DNA of 64,000 bases. It comes from CAVRUD01 sp963724285. GTDB taxonomy: Bacteria > Chloroflexota > Chloroflexia > Thermomicrobiales > UBA6265. The notes below the pieces were generated by a model. The model ran no database searches and was not told where the DNA came from. It was given only the letters and a program-made list of their open reading frames with translations. Positions 44,808-53,280 of the stretch are shown here, piece by piece (the stretch's first letter is position 1; each line of letters begins with the position of its first letter). A program made the position numbers and the translations under genes. The stretch lies in the NCBI GenBank assembly GCA_963724285.1, contig CAVRUD010000029.1:372001-436000 (forward strand), written 5' to 3'.

Positions 44808-45974
44808 ATGGTCACAAGCCTCATCAAGAAGGGTAAAGGCCAAGGCTTCCTGCTTTCCGAAGATGTTATGGCAGCGTTTCCGAACGCTGAAGAACACATC
44901 GAGTCTCTTGACGACTTCTACTCGACTCTCGTGGCTGAGGGCATCGAGGTCGTCGATCAGGTCCCCGCGATCCTCCCGTCCGAGATCGCTCCACCTCCTC
45001 CGTCCCGTCCACGCGAATCAACCATTGCCGAGCGCCAGGAAGCCGCCGAGGAGGCCATTGCGACCGTCGGCGTTGGCGATTCCGTGCGGCTGTATCTCCA
45101 GGAGATCGGCGACACCGACCTGCTCACGATGCAGGAAGAGGTCTGGCTGGCGAAGCGCATGGAGCGCGGAAAGCTTGCTGAAGCCCGCTTGACGCAAGAC
45201 GGACTGAGCTTCGACGAGCAGGAATCCCTCCTCGCCGATAAACTCGACGGCGAGCGCGCCAGATCCCACCTCATTCAGGCCAATCTGCGGTTGGTCGTCT
45301 CGGTTGCCAAGAAGTACGTCGGCCGCGGTCTGTCGTTCCTGGACCTAATCCAGGAAGGCAACATCGGCTTGATGAAGGCGACCGATAAATTCGACTACAT
45401 GCGTGGGTTCAAGTTCTCCACCTACGCGACCTGGTGGATCCGGCAGGCAATCACCCGGGCCATCTCCGACCAGAGCCGCACAATCCGGCTCCCGGTTCAC
45501 GTCGGGGAAACGATCAACCGCGTCAAGAAGACCGGCCATCGCCTGCAGCAAATCCTCGAAAGAGAGCCCACCCAGGAAGAGATTGCCCGGGCCATGGACA
45601 TCTCGGACGACAAGGTCCGTCAGGTCCTGGATGTCGCCCGCCACCCGGTCTCCCTCGAAGCACCGGTTGGCCAGGAGGGCGATGCCTTCCTCGGCGATTT
45701 CATCGAAGATCAGACCATGCCGGCGCCAATTGAGCTGGCTTCGCAGCACCTGCTCAAGCTCCAGATCGGGGACGCCCTCGACAAGCTCACCGAACGCGAG
45801 CGCAAGATCATCGTCCTCAGATTTGGACTGGAAGATGGCCGATTCCGCACCCTAGAGGAGGTGGGCCGCGAGTTCGGTATCACCCGGGAGCGCATCCGGC
45901 AGATCGAGGCAAAGGCACTGCGCAAGTTGCGGCACCCGAGCTATAGCCGCAAGCTTCGCGGATATCTCGACTAG
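44808..45974 (+). CDS. rpoD: RNA polymerase primary sigma factor
   Basis: 388 aa, short for a group 1 sigma. Residues 1-50 (FLLSEDVMAAFPN to LVAEGIEVVDQV) resemble region 1.1, followed by an acidic/proline linker. Region 1.2 is DSVRLYLQEIGDTDLLT; region 2 has NLRLVVSVAKKYVGRGLSFL, and FSTYATWWIRQAI for -10 recognition; region 3 PTQEEIARAMDIS; region 4.2 TLEEVGREFGITRERIRQIE. The absence of a long non-conserved region is normal outside proteobacteria. GAGG lies about 11 nt upstream of ATG 44808. The leader may attenuate its expression. Confidence 0.95.
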   Translation: MVTSLIKKGKGQGFLLSEDVMAAFPNAEEHIESLDDFYSTLVAEGIEVVDQVPAILPSEIAPPPPSRPRESTIAERQEAAEEAIATVGVGDSVRLYLQEIGDTDLLTMQEEVWLAKRMERGKLAEARLTQDGLSFDEQESLLADKLDGERARSHLIQANLRLVVSVAKKYVGRGLSFLDLIQEGNIGLMKATDKFDYMRGFKFSTYATWWIRQAITRAISDQSRTIRLPVHVGETINRVKKTGHRLQQILEREPTQEEIARAMDISDDKVRQVLDVARHPVSLEAPVGQEGDAFLGDFIEDQTMPAPIELASQHLLKLQIGDALDKLTERERKIIVLRFGLEDGRFRTLEEVGREFGITRERIRQIEAKALRKLRHPSYSRKLRGYLD

Positions 45975-46003
45975 GTTATGCCCATCGACAGTCAGTTGCC
46001 ACT

Positions 46004-46041
46004 TGAGAGCCGCGCGGGAGAATTCTCCCGCGCGGCTCTCA
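46004..46041. other. Perfect 38-bp palindrome after rpoD
   Basis: Every base from 46004 to 46041 is matched by its complement around an AATT centre. It starts 30 bp after the rpoD stop. As RNA it would form a stem of about 17 bp with a tiny loop on either strand. No T-run follows, so it may be an unusual bidirectional terminator or a protein-binding or cruciform site. Confidence 0.7.
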
Positions 46042-46075
46042 GCGTTCTTGACGTGGAGACAGAAACATTGACGAG

Positions 46076-46460
46076 CTACCGACTGGACCTGGTCAGCGAC
46101 GAGGAGAACTTGTCGACTGCTGCGATCCCACTCGAATGTGCTCCGTGGCAGGTCGAGTAGAACTCCGGAGACGTTGCGTCCCCGGCAAAGTAGATTCGGT
46201 ACTCACCGGGTACACCAAGTTCCTTGCGCTGGAAAGCCAGGCCCGGTTTGGCGGCCCCATACGCTCCGAACATGTTCGGCCGAGTGTAGCCAGTGGCAGC
46301 CGCGATCCCATGTAATTCCAAACGTTGCCGACTCGGTCCAGGCCCCGCCCCAATTCGGTCACTTGCTTCAAGCAAAATCGTTTCAACCCCTCAGTTGCGA
46401 GCTGCATTGGCAGCCGCCAGCCCCGCAGCGAGGGCGGCAACCATAACCAGGTCGGTTGAA
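46076..46460 (-). pseudogene. Remnant of an FAD-dependent amine oxidase
   Basis: One frame reads DLVMVAALAAGLAAANAARN, a decayed Rossmann FAD loop (normally GxGxxG), then a TGA at 46393-46391, then VETILLEASDRIG, matching the following strand of flavin amine oxidases. It continues straight into a C-terminal segment, RIYFAGDATSPEFYSTCHGA followed by HSSGIAAVDKF, that corresponds to the C-terminal FAD-binding segment of the family. The middle 300 or more residues are missing. It has both an internal deletion and a nonsense codon, and has lost the GxGxxG glycines, so real decay is likelier than a sequencing error. Confidence 0.75.
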
Positions 46461-46529
46461 GCGAAGGACGTTATTGCTCCCCTGTGTTGACAACCTGAAT
46501 CGGTACTCGGCCTCAGGACGAGTCCTCTC

Positions 46530-47774
46530 CTACCGGACGGCGGCGAGGATGAGCGCGACGTTATGTCCACCGAAGCCCAAGGAATTGGTGAGTGCGTACC
46601 GAATCGTCGCATTTCTGGCCGTGTTCGGAATGTAATCCAGGTCGCAATCGGGATCATGGTCCGTCTGGTTGATCGTCGGAGGAAGGATCCCTTCCCGAAG
46701 CGCTCGCACGCAGAAGACGGCCTCAAGTGATCCGGCTGCGCCGAGCAGATGCCCGGTCATCGACTTCGTTGAGCTGATCGCCACCTGAGCGGCGGCATCG
46801 CCGAAGGCGCCCTTGATTGCTGCGGTTTCCAGCTTTTCATTGAGTTGCGTGGAGGTCCCGTGGGCGTTGATGTAGCCGATCTGACCCGGCGACACCCCTG
46901 CATCGTCCATCGCCACCCGCATCGCCGCCAGAGCACCGCGACCTCCGGGTGCCGGCTGGACCATGTGGTGAGCATCGTCGGTGGATCCGTACCCGGCCAC
47001 CTCGGCCAGCGCGGTCGCGCCGCGGCGCAGCGCATGATCCTCTGATTCGAGAATGAGAACCGCCGCACCTTCAGCCAGGACGAAGCCGTCTCGGCCCGCG
47101 TCGAACGGCCGGCTCGCGCCCTTGGGATCGTCGTTGCGCCGGGAGAGCGCCCCCATCGCGTTGAAGCCGGCCACTCCCAACCGGCTGATTGGTGCCTCGG
47201 TACCACCGGCAACGACTACGTCCGCCCGACCGTCTCGGATCATCGCCGCGCCCTCTCCGATCGCGTGGGCAGAGCTGGCGCATGCCGATACGGTCGCCAT
47301 GTTCGGTCCGGTCGCTCCAAGGGCAATACTGACCGTCCCAGACGCCATATTGGCCAGCATCATCGGCACGAAGAAGGGATTGAGTCTTCGCGGTCCGGCC
47401 GTCAGAATCGTCTCGGAGCCTTGATCGATCGTCTCCATCCCGCCCATTGCGCTGCCAATAAGGACTCCAACGCGGTCGGCATTCGCGTCGTCGATGACGA
47501 GTCCCGACTGGGCCATCGCCTCCTTCGCGGCAACGACCGCGAACTGGCTGAACCGGTCGAGTCGGCGACTTTCCTTCTTGCCCAAATACTCGGCGGCGTC
47601 GAATCCCTTAACCTCACCGGCAAACGTCGTCTCGTAACCTTCGGCATCAAACCGGGTAATGGGGTCGATGCCGGAACATCCCGAAATCACGCTGGTCCAG
47701 GATTGGTCGGTGTCGAGGCCGACCGGGCAAATCGTTCCCAATCCTGTTACGACCACCCGTCTCCGGCTACTCAT
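46530..47774 (-). CDS. fabF: Beta-ketoacyl-ACP synthase II
   Basis: Elongates acyl chains by condensing malonyl-ACP with acyl-ACP. 414 aa. Active-site Cys165 (TVSACASSAH), His305 (NAHGTST) and His342 (MTGHLLGAAG) with Lys337 are all present. ATG 47774 begins MSSRRRVVVTGLG; an upstream TTG at 47780 adds two residues and may be preferred by ribosome-site spacing. Other fab genes are not adjacent. Confidence 0.96.
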   Translation of the reverse strand: MSSRRRVVVTGLGTICPVGLDTDQSWTSVISGCSGIDPITRFDAEGYETTFAGEVKGFDAAEYLGKKESRRLDRFSQFAVVAAKEAMAQSGLVIDDANADRVGVLIGSAMGGMETIDQGSETILTAGPRRLNPFFVPMMLANMASGTVSIALGATGPNMATVSACASSAHAIGEGAAMIRDGRADVVVAGGTEAPISRLGVAGFNAMGALSRRNDDPKGASRPFDAGRDGFVLAEGAAVLILESEDHALRRGATALAEVAGYGSTDDAHHMVQPAPGGRGALAAMRVAMDDAGVSPGQIGYINAHGTSTQLNEKLETAAIKGAFGDAAAQVAISSTKSMTGHLLGAAGSLEAVFCVRALREGILPPTINQTDHDPDCDLDYIPNTARNATIRYALTNSLGFGGHNVALILAAVR

Positions 47775-47898
47775 CTCCAACTCGCTTTCTCAGCTTGACA
47801 ACAGGCTTCTCTTCAATCGGGATGATTTCCGCGACGATACCATGGTGACTTCGTCACGGCCCGCCCACGCCAACCGCCGACCTTGCAATGGGTCGTGG

Positions 47899-47927
47899 TT
47901 GTTGCTCATTGGGGTGCATGGTACGCT
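47899..47927 (+). promoter_or_regulatory. Weak promoter candidate upstream of holA
   Basis: TTGTTG (47899-47904), 17-bp spacer, TACGCT (47922-47927). Correct spacing but poor hexamers. Confidence 0.3.
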
Positions 47928-47947
47928 CGAAGGAGGCCAGCCCTGCG

Positions 47948-48064
47948 GTGTTCGTGATGTTCTTCGTGGTCTTGAACCAACATAAAAAGATCCGGGAGCT
48001 GCTCACCGGTCCATGTGGCCGGCGCTGCGGCGCCCACCTGCGAAAGCAGGTTCGAGGTCACTGA
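47948..48064 (+). CDS. Possible 38-aa protein upstream of holA
   Basis: A GTG frame with AAGGAGG at 47931-47937, about 10 nt upstream. The product has a hydrophobic N-terminus (VMFFVVL) and a Cys/His/Arg-rich end (CGRRCGAHLRKQVRG). No family recognised. The ribosome site is the only positive evidence. Confidence 0.3.
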   Translation: MFVMFFVVLNQHKKIRELLTGPCGRRCGAHLRKQVRGH

Positions 48065-48161
48065 ACACACGGCACAGGCGGGGTTGGCCACCATCCAACC
48101 GGGTCCCGCGCCGTTTCTCCCGTGCATCCGTAGTCTTCGCGACATCACACCGGGAGTCGAA

Positions 48162-49187
48162 GTGATCGCCATCGTCCACGGCCCTGATGGATTGCTGGTC
48201 CGCCAGTCCGTCGCGAAACTGATCCAGACACACGATCCGGACGGGATGGCGACGAACAGGATCGACGGCAAGGCAACGCCTCTCCCCCAGATCATCGCTC
48301 AGGTCGCCAGCGTCGGCTTCTTCGGAGCCGGACGGGTTGTGGTCGTGGATGATCTGCTTTTCCGGGCGACAAAGCCCGCGAAAGGCGGAGAAGACTCCGG
48401 CTCTGATGCAGGTGGCCTCGACCTTGGCCCACTTTTCGCGGCCGTCGAGCAGAACAACACGCTCATTCTGGTCGATCAGTCGCTGCATTCAGTCCCGGCG
48501 GCAGTTCGCAAAATGATGCCGACGGCTGTCGAAGTCGTCGCCGGTGAGCCCCCCCGCGGTCCCAACCTGCTGCGCTGGATGGCGGCCACGGCAAAGTCGG
48601 CCGGAGTCGGCCTCGACCAGAGGGCGGCCCAGCTGATCGCCTCCCGACTCTACCCCCAAACATGGCAGCAAAAGCCGAACAACCCTCGATACGATGTTCC
48701 GCCGGACCTCGACCGCCTTTCTCAAGAGATCGAGAAGCTGGCCGTCGCCGCCCTGCCGGGGTCGATCACCACCGAACACGTTGAACTTCTCGTGACAGCA
48801 GTTGCTGACGATCAGGTCTTCAAATTCACCGACGCGCTTGCGCGACGTCAGTCGAAGCCAGCAGTGACGGAGCTGGAAAAATTGCTCATGGCGGGTGAAG
48901 AGCCATACGCCATCGTCGCCCAGGCCATGCAGCATGCTGAGCTTGCGGTTGTTGCCGAACACATCGGTGCCGGCAAGGATCCGGTTGCCGTCGGCCGCGA
49001 CTTGGGACTTTCAAATCCAGCGCGGATGTCGGGCATTGCGGCATCTCGACGGAGTTTGCCGCGCAACTCCGCCCGCGTCGACCTGGAACATGCCCTGGAG
49101 ATCGATCGGCAGGTCAAGCGCGGCGGTCTCCGCCAGCCAGAAGACGCGCTGTACTCGCTGATCGCCACGCCGCGGCGCGTTGACTGA
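48162..49187 (+). CDS. holA: DNA polymerase III delta subunit
   Basis: Clamp-loader subunit that opens the sliding clamp. 341 aa, the usual length. GPDGLLVRQSVAKL at the N-terminus, FFGAGRVVVVDDL, LQIIAQ-type helices and the C-terminal helical domain ending LEIDRQVKRGGLRQPEDALYSLI fit HolA. GTG 48162 has GGGAG 5 nt upstream. The longer frame to 48015 has no ribosome site. holA facing rpsT is common across bacteria. Confidence 0.93.
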   Translation: MIAIVHGPDGLLVRQSVAKLIQTHDPDGMATNRIDGKATPLPQIIAQVASVGFFGAGRVVVVDDLLFRATKPAKGGEDSGSDAGGLDLGPLFAAVEQNNTLILVDQSLHSVPAAVRKMMPTAVEVVAGEPPRGPNLLRWMAATAKSAGVGLDQRAAQLIASRLYPQTWQQKPNNPRYDVPPDLDRLSQEIEKLAVAALPGSITTEHVELLVTAVADDQVFKFTDALARRQSKPAVTELEKLLMAGEEPYAIVAQAMQHAELAVVAEHIGAGKDPVAVGRDLGLSNPARMSGIAASRRSLPRNSARVDLEHALEIDRQVKRGGLRQPEDALYSLIATPRRVD

Positions 49188-49208
49188 CACGAGCCACACG
49201 CAAACAGA

Positions 49209-49228
49209 GGCGGCCACTTCTGGCCGCC
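49209..49228 (-). terminator. Hairpin between convergent holA and rpsT
   Basis: GGCGGCC and GGCCGCC form a 7-bp stem with a 6-nt loop. On the minus strand it is followed by TCTGTTTGCGT, so it most likely ends rpsT. It may act in both directions. Confidence 0.55.
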
Positions 49229-49259
49229 CCGGCAATGCACCTTGATCGAACCGTCCCGA

Positions 49260-49532
49260 TTAGGCCGAAGCGCCCAGCCGGTTGAACTTCGCCATCAGCC
49301 GCGACTTGCGCCGGGCGGCATTGTTCTTGTGAATCACACCTTTGCTCGCCACCCGATCCAGCATGCTGATCGCTGTCCCAACCGCCGTCTGAGCGGCGGC
49401 CTGGTCGCCACTGCGGATGGCCAACTCGGCCTTCTTCACGTACGTGCGGGCGGCGGACTTGAATGGGCGATTGCGGTCGTGGCGCCGTTGGGAAACACGG
49501 ATCCGCTTCTCTGCCGATGCACTGTTAGCCAA
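49260..49532 (-). CDS. rpsT: 30S ribosomal protein S20
   Basis: Binds 16S rRNA early in 30S assembly. 90 aa, helical and basic. ANSASAEKRIRVSQRRHDRNRPFKS and NNAARRKSRLM are the conserved segments. The start is TTG at 49532, with AAGGA just upstream. S20 usually represses its own translation from a weak start codon, and the TTG here fits that. Confidence 0.95.
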   Translation of the reverse strand: MANSASAEKRIRVSQRRHDRNRPFKSAARTYVKKAELAIRSGDQAAAQTAVGTAISMLDRVASKGVIHKNNAARRKSRLMAKFNRLGASA

Positions 49533-49618
49533 AGTTCCTTACCCCTCGCTGACCATCATGGTTCTGCATCATACTTCGGACACGACAATTACTGCGGCGT
49601 CGCTCCGCGAACCCGCGA

Positions 49619-49647
49619 ATGGTACCAGAGCCGCCCAATCGGCTCAA
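49619..49647 (-). promoter_or_regulatory. Candidate rpsT promoter overlapping the murJ start
   Basis: Minus strand TTGAGC (49647-49642), 17-bp spacer, TACCAT (49624-49619). The -10 box covers the ATG of murJ. It would leave about 80 nt of leader before rpsT. Confidence 0.4.
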
Positions 49648-51364
49648 CCTTGGTGACTCTTTGAATCCTCGCCAGGAAGCAATCCCGACGCAATCGCGGC
49701 CACGACCGGCGACTTCAACGCAGCGTTCAACTCAACGGCCAACTCCAGATGCTCCCGCGGCAGCGCCGGGGGCCGCGCCGTCGATGCTGCGCAACACCGT
49801 TATCGTTGGGGGAGCGTTCGTCGCCAGCCGCATTCTGGGGCTTGTCCGCGAGAACCTCATCGCCCGGGAGTTTGGCGCGGGCCCGACCCTAGACGCCTAT
49901 GTCGCCGCATTTCGCATTCCCGACCTCCTCTTTCTCGTCATCATGGCCGGCTCGTTCGGAGCGGCATTCATCCCGATCTTTTCCGCGTACCTGACAAGAG
50001 GACGGGAGGATCTCGCCTGGCGACTTGCTTCGGCCGTGTTGACGATCTCCGCGGTCGTGACCACAGTCCTCGCCATCGTGACCTTTGCGATGGCGGATTT
50101 CCTCAGTCAACACCTGCTCATGCCCGGGGCGGCCACAGCGACTCAAGACCTGTGCGCCGACCTGATGCGGATCCTCGTGCTGTCTCCCATCCTGCTCGGC
50201 CTCGGGATTGCCGCTAAGGGCATCCTGGAGGCACAGGACTCATTCCTCCTGCCGTCGCTAGCGCCATTGGTCTACAACGTTGCCATCGTCTTCGCCGCCG
50301 CCTTTTTGACCGGCCGGTACGGGATCAAGGGACTCGCGTACGGCGTGGTCGCCGGCGCGCTGCTCCACTTCGCTGTCCAGGTTCCCGGCCTCGTGCGAAG
50401 CCACATGCACTTTGTGCCTACGATCTCCATGAATACACCGGGTCTTGCCCGAGTGGGGGGTCTGCTGCTGCCGCGCATGATCGGGCAGGCAGCATTTCAG
50501 ATTAATTTCATCGTGGTGACGTTCTTCGCCACTCAAGAAGGAAGTGGCGTTATTTCTTCCTTCAACTTTGCCTGGCAACTCCTGATGCTTCCCCACGGTG
50601 TGGTTGCCTTGAGCATCTCGACCGTCGTTTTTCCCAGCTTGTCGCGCCTTTATGAGCAGGGCAACAGTTTCGAGTTCAAGCGGACATTCAGCCGCGCGCT
50701 CCGCCCGCTCATTTTCTTGAGCCTACCAGCGGCTATCATCCTGTTCACCTTTCGGACGTCGATCGTCCAAGTCCTGCTGGAGTACGGCGAGTTCGACGCC
50801 AACGATGTCCGCGTGACCGCCAACGCGCTGGCGTTCTTCGCTGTCGGCCTCCTGGCCTATGCCGTCGCCGAGGTCTTGACCCGAGTCTTCTACAGCATGA
50901 ACGACACACGCACACCCGTTATTGCCGGCGTGTCGACCATTGCATTGAACATCGTTCTCTGCGGGTTGCTGGTCGGCCCATATGAGGCGGCTGGACTGTC
51001 ACTGAGCCTAAGCCTGACAACCGCGATCGAAAGCGTGATCCTGCTAGTCGTCTTGCTCCATCGGCTCGGCGGGTTCGATCCTGGCTTCGGAGATTGGATC
51101 TTCCGGGCACTCTTGCCCGCCGCCGCGATGGGGCTGGTCTGCGCAATCCTGGCCGAACCCCTCGCCGATGTCACGGCTGGCAACACCGCTCCCGTGATTA
51201 CCCAGCTCGCGATGTTTGCTCTTGCCATGGCCATGGCAGGTGGAACGTATCTCGGCGTCTGCCTCTTTACGAATCTTGAAGAATGCGTTGCCATGTTCGA
51301 CCGAGGAATGAGAATCGTGACGGCGGTTTCATCCCGCCTGCTGCCGCAATTTCCACGTCGTTAG
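49619..51364 (+). CDS. murJ: Lipid II flippase MurJ
   Basis: MOP-superfamily flippase that moves lipid II across the membrane for peptidoglycan. 581 aa with about 14 helices. GAFVASRILGLVRE is the typical first helix, and FYSMNDTRTPVIAG and ESVILLVVLLHRL are conserved. Residues 1-55 are a low-complexity, Pro/Thr/Ala-rich cytoplasmic tail that precedes the first helix. ATG 49619 has no obvious ribosome site; later starts (TTG near 49661) are possible. Confidence 0.94.
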   Translation: MVPEPPNRLNLGDSLNPRQEAIPTQSRPRPATSTQRSTQRPTPDAPAAAPGAAPSMLRNTVIVGGAFVASRILGLVRENLIAREFGAGPTLDAYVAAFRIPDLLFLVIMAGSFGAAFIPIFSAYLTRGREDLAWRLASAVLTISAVVTTVLAIVTFAMADFLSQHLLMPGAATATQDLCADLMRILVLSPILLGLGIAAKGILEAQDSFLLPSLAPLVYNVAIVFAAAFLTGRYGIKGLAYGVVAGALLHFAVQVPGLVRSHMHFVPTISMNTPGLARVGGLLLPRMIGQAAFQINFIVVTFFATQEGSGVISSFNFAWQLLMLPHGVVALSISTVVFPSLSRLYEQGNSFEFKRTFSRALRPLIFLSLPAAIILFTFRTSIVQVLLEYGEFDANDVRVTANALAFFAVGLLAYAVAEVLTRVFYSMNDTRTPVIAGVSTIALNIVLCGLLVGPYEAAGLSLSLSLTTAIESVILLVVLLHRLGGFDPGFGDWIFRALLPAAAMGLVCAILAEPLADVTAGNTAPVITQLAMFALAMAMAGGTYLGVCLFTNLEECVAMFDRGMRIVTAVSSRLLPQFPRR

Positions 51365-51376
51365 CGGCCACTCCGC

Positions 51377-51382
51377 TATACT
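51377..51382 (+). promoter_or_regulatory. Candidate -10 box for lepA-yabN-aspS
   Basis: TATACT, just past the murJ stop and 56 bp before lepA, preceded by CGC. No -35 match. Confidence 0.3.
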
Positions 51383-51437
51383 CATCGCTGATCTTCACTG
51401 ACCCGAAGCGCTTCAAACGAATGAGCCTGCCCACTCG

Positions 51438-53273
51438 ATGACGAATCGCATCCCGAAGTCGCGGATCCGCAACTTCAGCATCATCGCCCACATCGATCAT
51501 GGAAAATCTACGCTGGCCGACCGACTGCTTGAGCAAACCGGTACCGTCGAGAAGCGCGAGATGGTCTCGCAGCTCCTCGACTCGATGGATCTGGAGCGCG
51601 AAAAGGGCATCACGATCAAAGCCCGTGCCGTCCGGATGCAATACACCGCCGCCGACGGTCAAACCTACGAGCTCAACCTGATCGATACCCCTGGACACGT
51701 GGACTTTTCATACGAAGTCAGCCGCAGCCTCGCCGCCTGCGAAGGCGCCCTCCTGGTCGTGGACGCAGCCCAGGGCATCGAAGCCCAGACGATGGCAAAC
51801 GTTTATCTAGCCCTCGAACATGAGCTGACGATCATTGCCGTCATCAACAAGATCGACCTCCCGAATGCGGATCCGGAGCGGGTTTCCGCCGAAGTCGGTA
51901 AGTTCATTGGATTGCTGGACGACGAGATCGTGTTCGCCTCCGCTAAAGAAGGCGTGGGCATCGTGGGCGTGCTCGAGTCGATCGTCAAACACGTTCCAGC
52001 GCCGACTGGTGACGATGCCGCTCCCGCTCGCGCCCTGATCTTTGACTCTCACTACGACCAGTACAAGGGTGTGATCGCCTACGTCAAAGTCGTCGACGGT
52101 AAGATCGGCTCCGGCGATAAGATCCGTCTGATGAACACCGGCAAAGAGGTCGACAACCTCGAAGTCGGATTCTTCTCTCCCGATCTCAACACCGTCGATT
52201 ACCTGGGTACCGGCGAGGTTGGCTACATCGCGACGGGCCTCAAGGTCGTCAAGGACTGCCAGGTCGGCGATACGATCACCCTCGCTGAGAACCCGGCCAA
52301 GACCCCGCTTCCGGGGTATCGGCCCGCCAAGCCAATGGTCTTCGCCGGCCTATACCCAGTCGACGGCGAGTCATACCCGCTCCTCCGTGACGCGCTCGAA
52401 CGCTTGCAACTCAACGACGCTTCACTGACCTACGTGCCAGAGTCGTCGCTGGCGCTCGGGTTCGGCTTCCGCTGTGGCTTCCTCGGCCTGCTCCACATGG
52501 AGATCATTCAGGAGCGGTTGGAGCGAGAGTACAACCTCGATCTGCTGGCCACGGCCCCGAGCGTCGAATATGAAGTTCTCATGCACGGGAACAAGACCCT
52601 CCTGGTCGACAATCCGGCGGACCTTCCGTCCCCCGGAGAGATCGAAGAGATTCGCGAGCCGTGGATGAAGATTACGATCATCGCCCCGTCTCGCTACATC
52701 GGTACGGTCATGGAGCTGGTCACCTCTCGCCGCGGTATCTACGAGGAGCTGTCGTACCTCGATGAGGACCGGGCGCAGCTCAAGTTCGATATGCCCCTTG
52801 GAGAACTGATCATCGACTTCTACGATCAGCTCAAGAGTCGCACCCAGGGGTACGCCTCCCTCGACTACGCCTTCGACGAGATGCGCCCGGCCGACTTGGT
52901 CAAGCTCGATGTCCTGGTGAACGGCGCCTCAGTCGACGCCTTGTCGCTGATCACCCACCGGGAGGAGGCGTATTACAAGGGACGCGAACTGGTGCAGACC
53001 CTACGTGGGCTGATCCCGCGGCAGATGTTCGACGTGCCGATTCAGGCATCGATCGGCAGCCGGATCATTGCCAGAGAAACCATCCGAGCGATGCGCAAGA
53101 ACGTCCTGGCGAAATGCTACGGTGGCGACATCTCCCGCAAGCGCAAACTCCTCGAAAAGCAAAAGGAGGGGAAGGCGCGGATGAAGATCGTTGGCAACGT
53201 CGAGATTCCTCAGGAAGCATTCATGGCGGTCCTCAGCCTCGGTGGCGACAAGGCCGCCGTCGGCAAGAGCTGA
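51438..53273 (+). CDS. lepA: Elongation factor 4 (LepA)
   Basis: Translational GTPase that back-translocates or remodels stalled ribosomes. 611 aa. IAHIDHGKSTLADRLLE (P-loop) starts near residue 15, with DTPGHVDFSYEVSRSL, NKIDLPNADP and the C-terminal domain signature region (YASLDYAF, KCYGGDISRKRKLLEKQKEG). ATG 51438 has no strong ribosome site. First of three tightly linked genes. Confidence 0.96.
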   Translation: MTNRIPKSRIRNFSIIAHIDHGKSTLADRLLEQTGTVEKREMVSQLLDSMDLEREKGITIKARAVRMQYTAADGQTYELNLIDTPGHVDFSYEVSRSLAACEGALLVVDAAQGIEAQTMANVYLALEHELTIIAVINKIDLPNADPERVSAEVGKFIGLLDDEIVFASAKEGVGIVGVLESIVKHVPAPTGDDAAPARALIFDSHYDQYKGVIAYVKVVDGKIGSGDKIRLMNTGKEVDNLEVGFFSPDLNTVDYLGTGEVGYIATGLKVVKDCQVGDTITLAENPAKTPLPGYRPAKPMVFAGLYPVDGESYPLLRDALERLQLNDASLTYVPESSLALGFGFRCGFLGLLHMEIIQERLEREYNLDLLATAPSVEYEVLMHGNKTLLVDNPADLPSPGEIEEIREPWMKITIIAPSRYIGTVMELVTSRRGIYEELSYLDEDRAQLKFDMPLGELIIDFYDQLKSRTQGYASLDYAFDEMRPADLVKLDVLVNGASVDALSLITHREEAYYKGRELVQTLRGLIPRQMFDVPIQASIGSRIIARETIRAMRKNVLAKCYGGDISRKRKLLEKQKEGKARMKIVGNVEIPQEAFMAVLSLGGDKAAVGKS

Positions 53274-53280
53274 CGCTGAG

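Larger units (their letters stand above)
47775..48161. other. 387-bp gap between fabF and holA
   Basis: Divergent promoter region. It contains GTGAC-TTC-GTCAC (47845-47857), a small inverted repeat 71 bp upstream of fabF, a weak plus-strand promoter at 47899-47927, and the short frame at 47948-48064. Confidence 0.4.

Noticed and set aside
47845..47857. GTGAC-TTC-GTCAC as a FapR-like operator of fabF
   Set aside because: Only 5-bp arms; it does not match the FapR or FabT consensus well enough to call.
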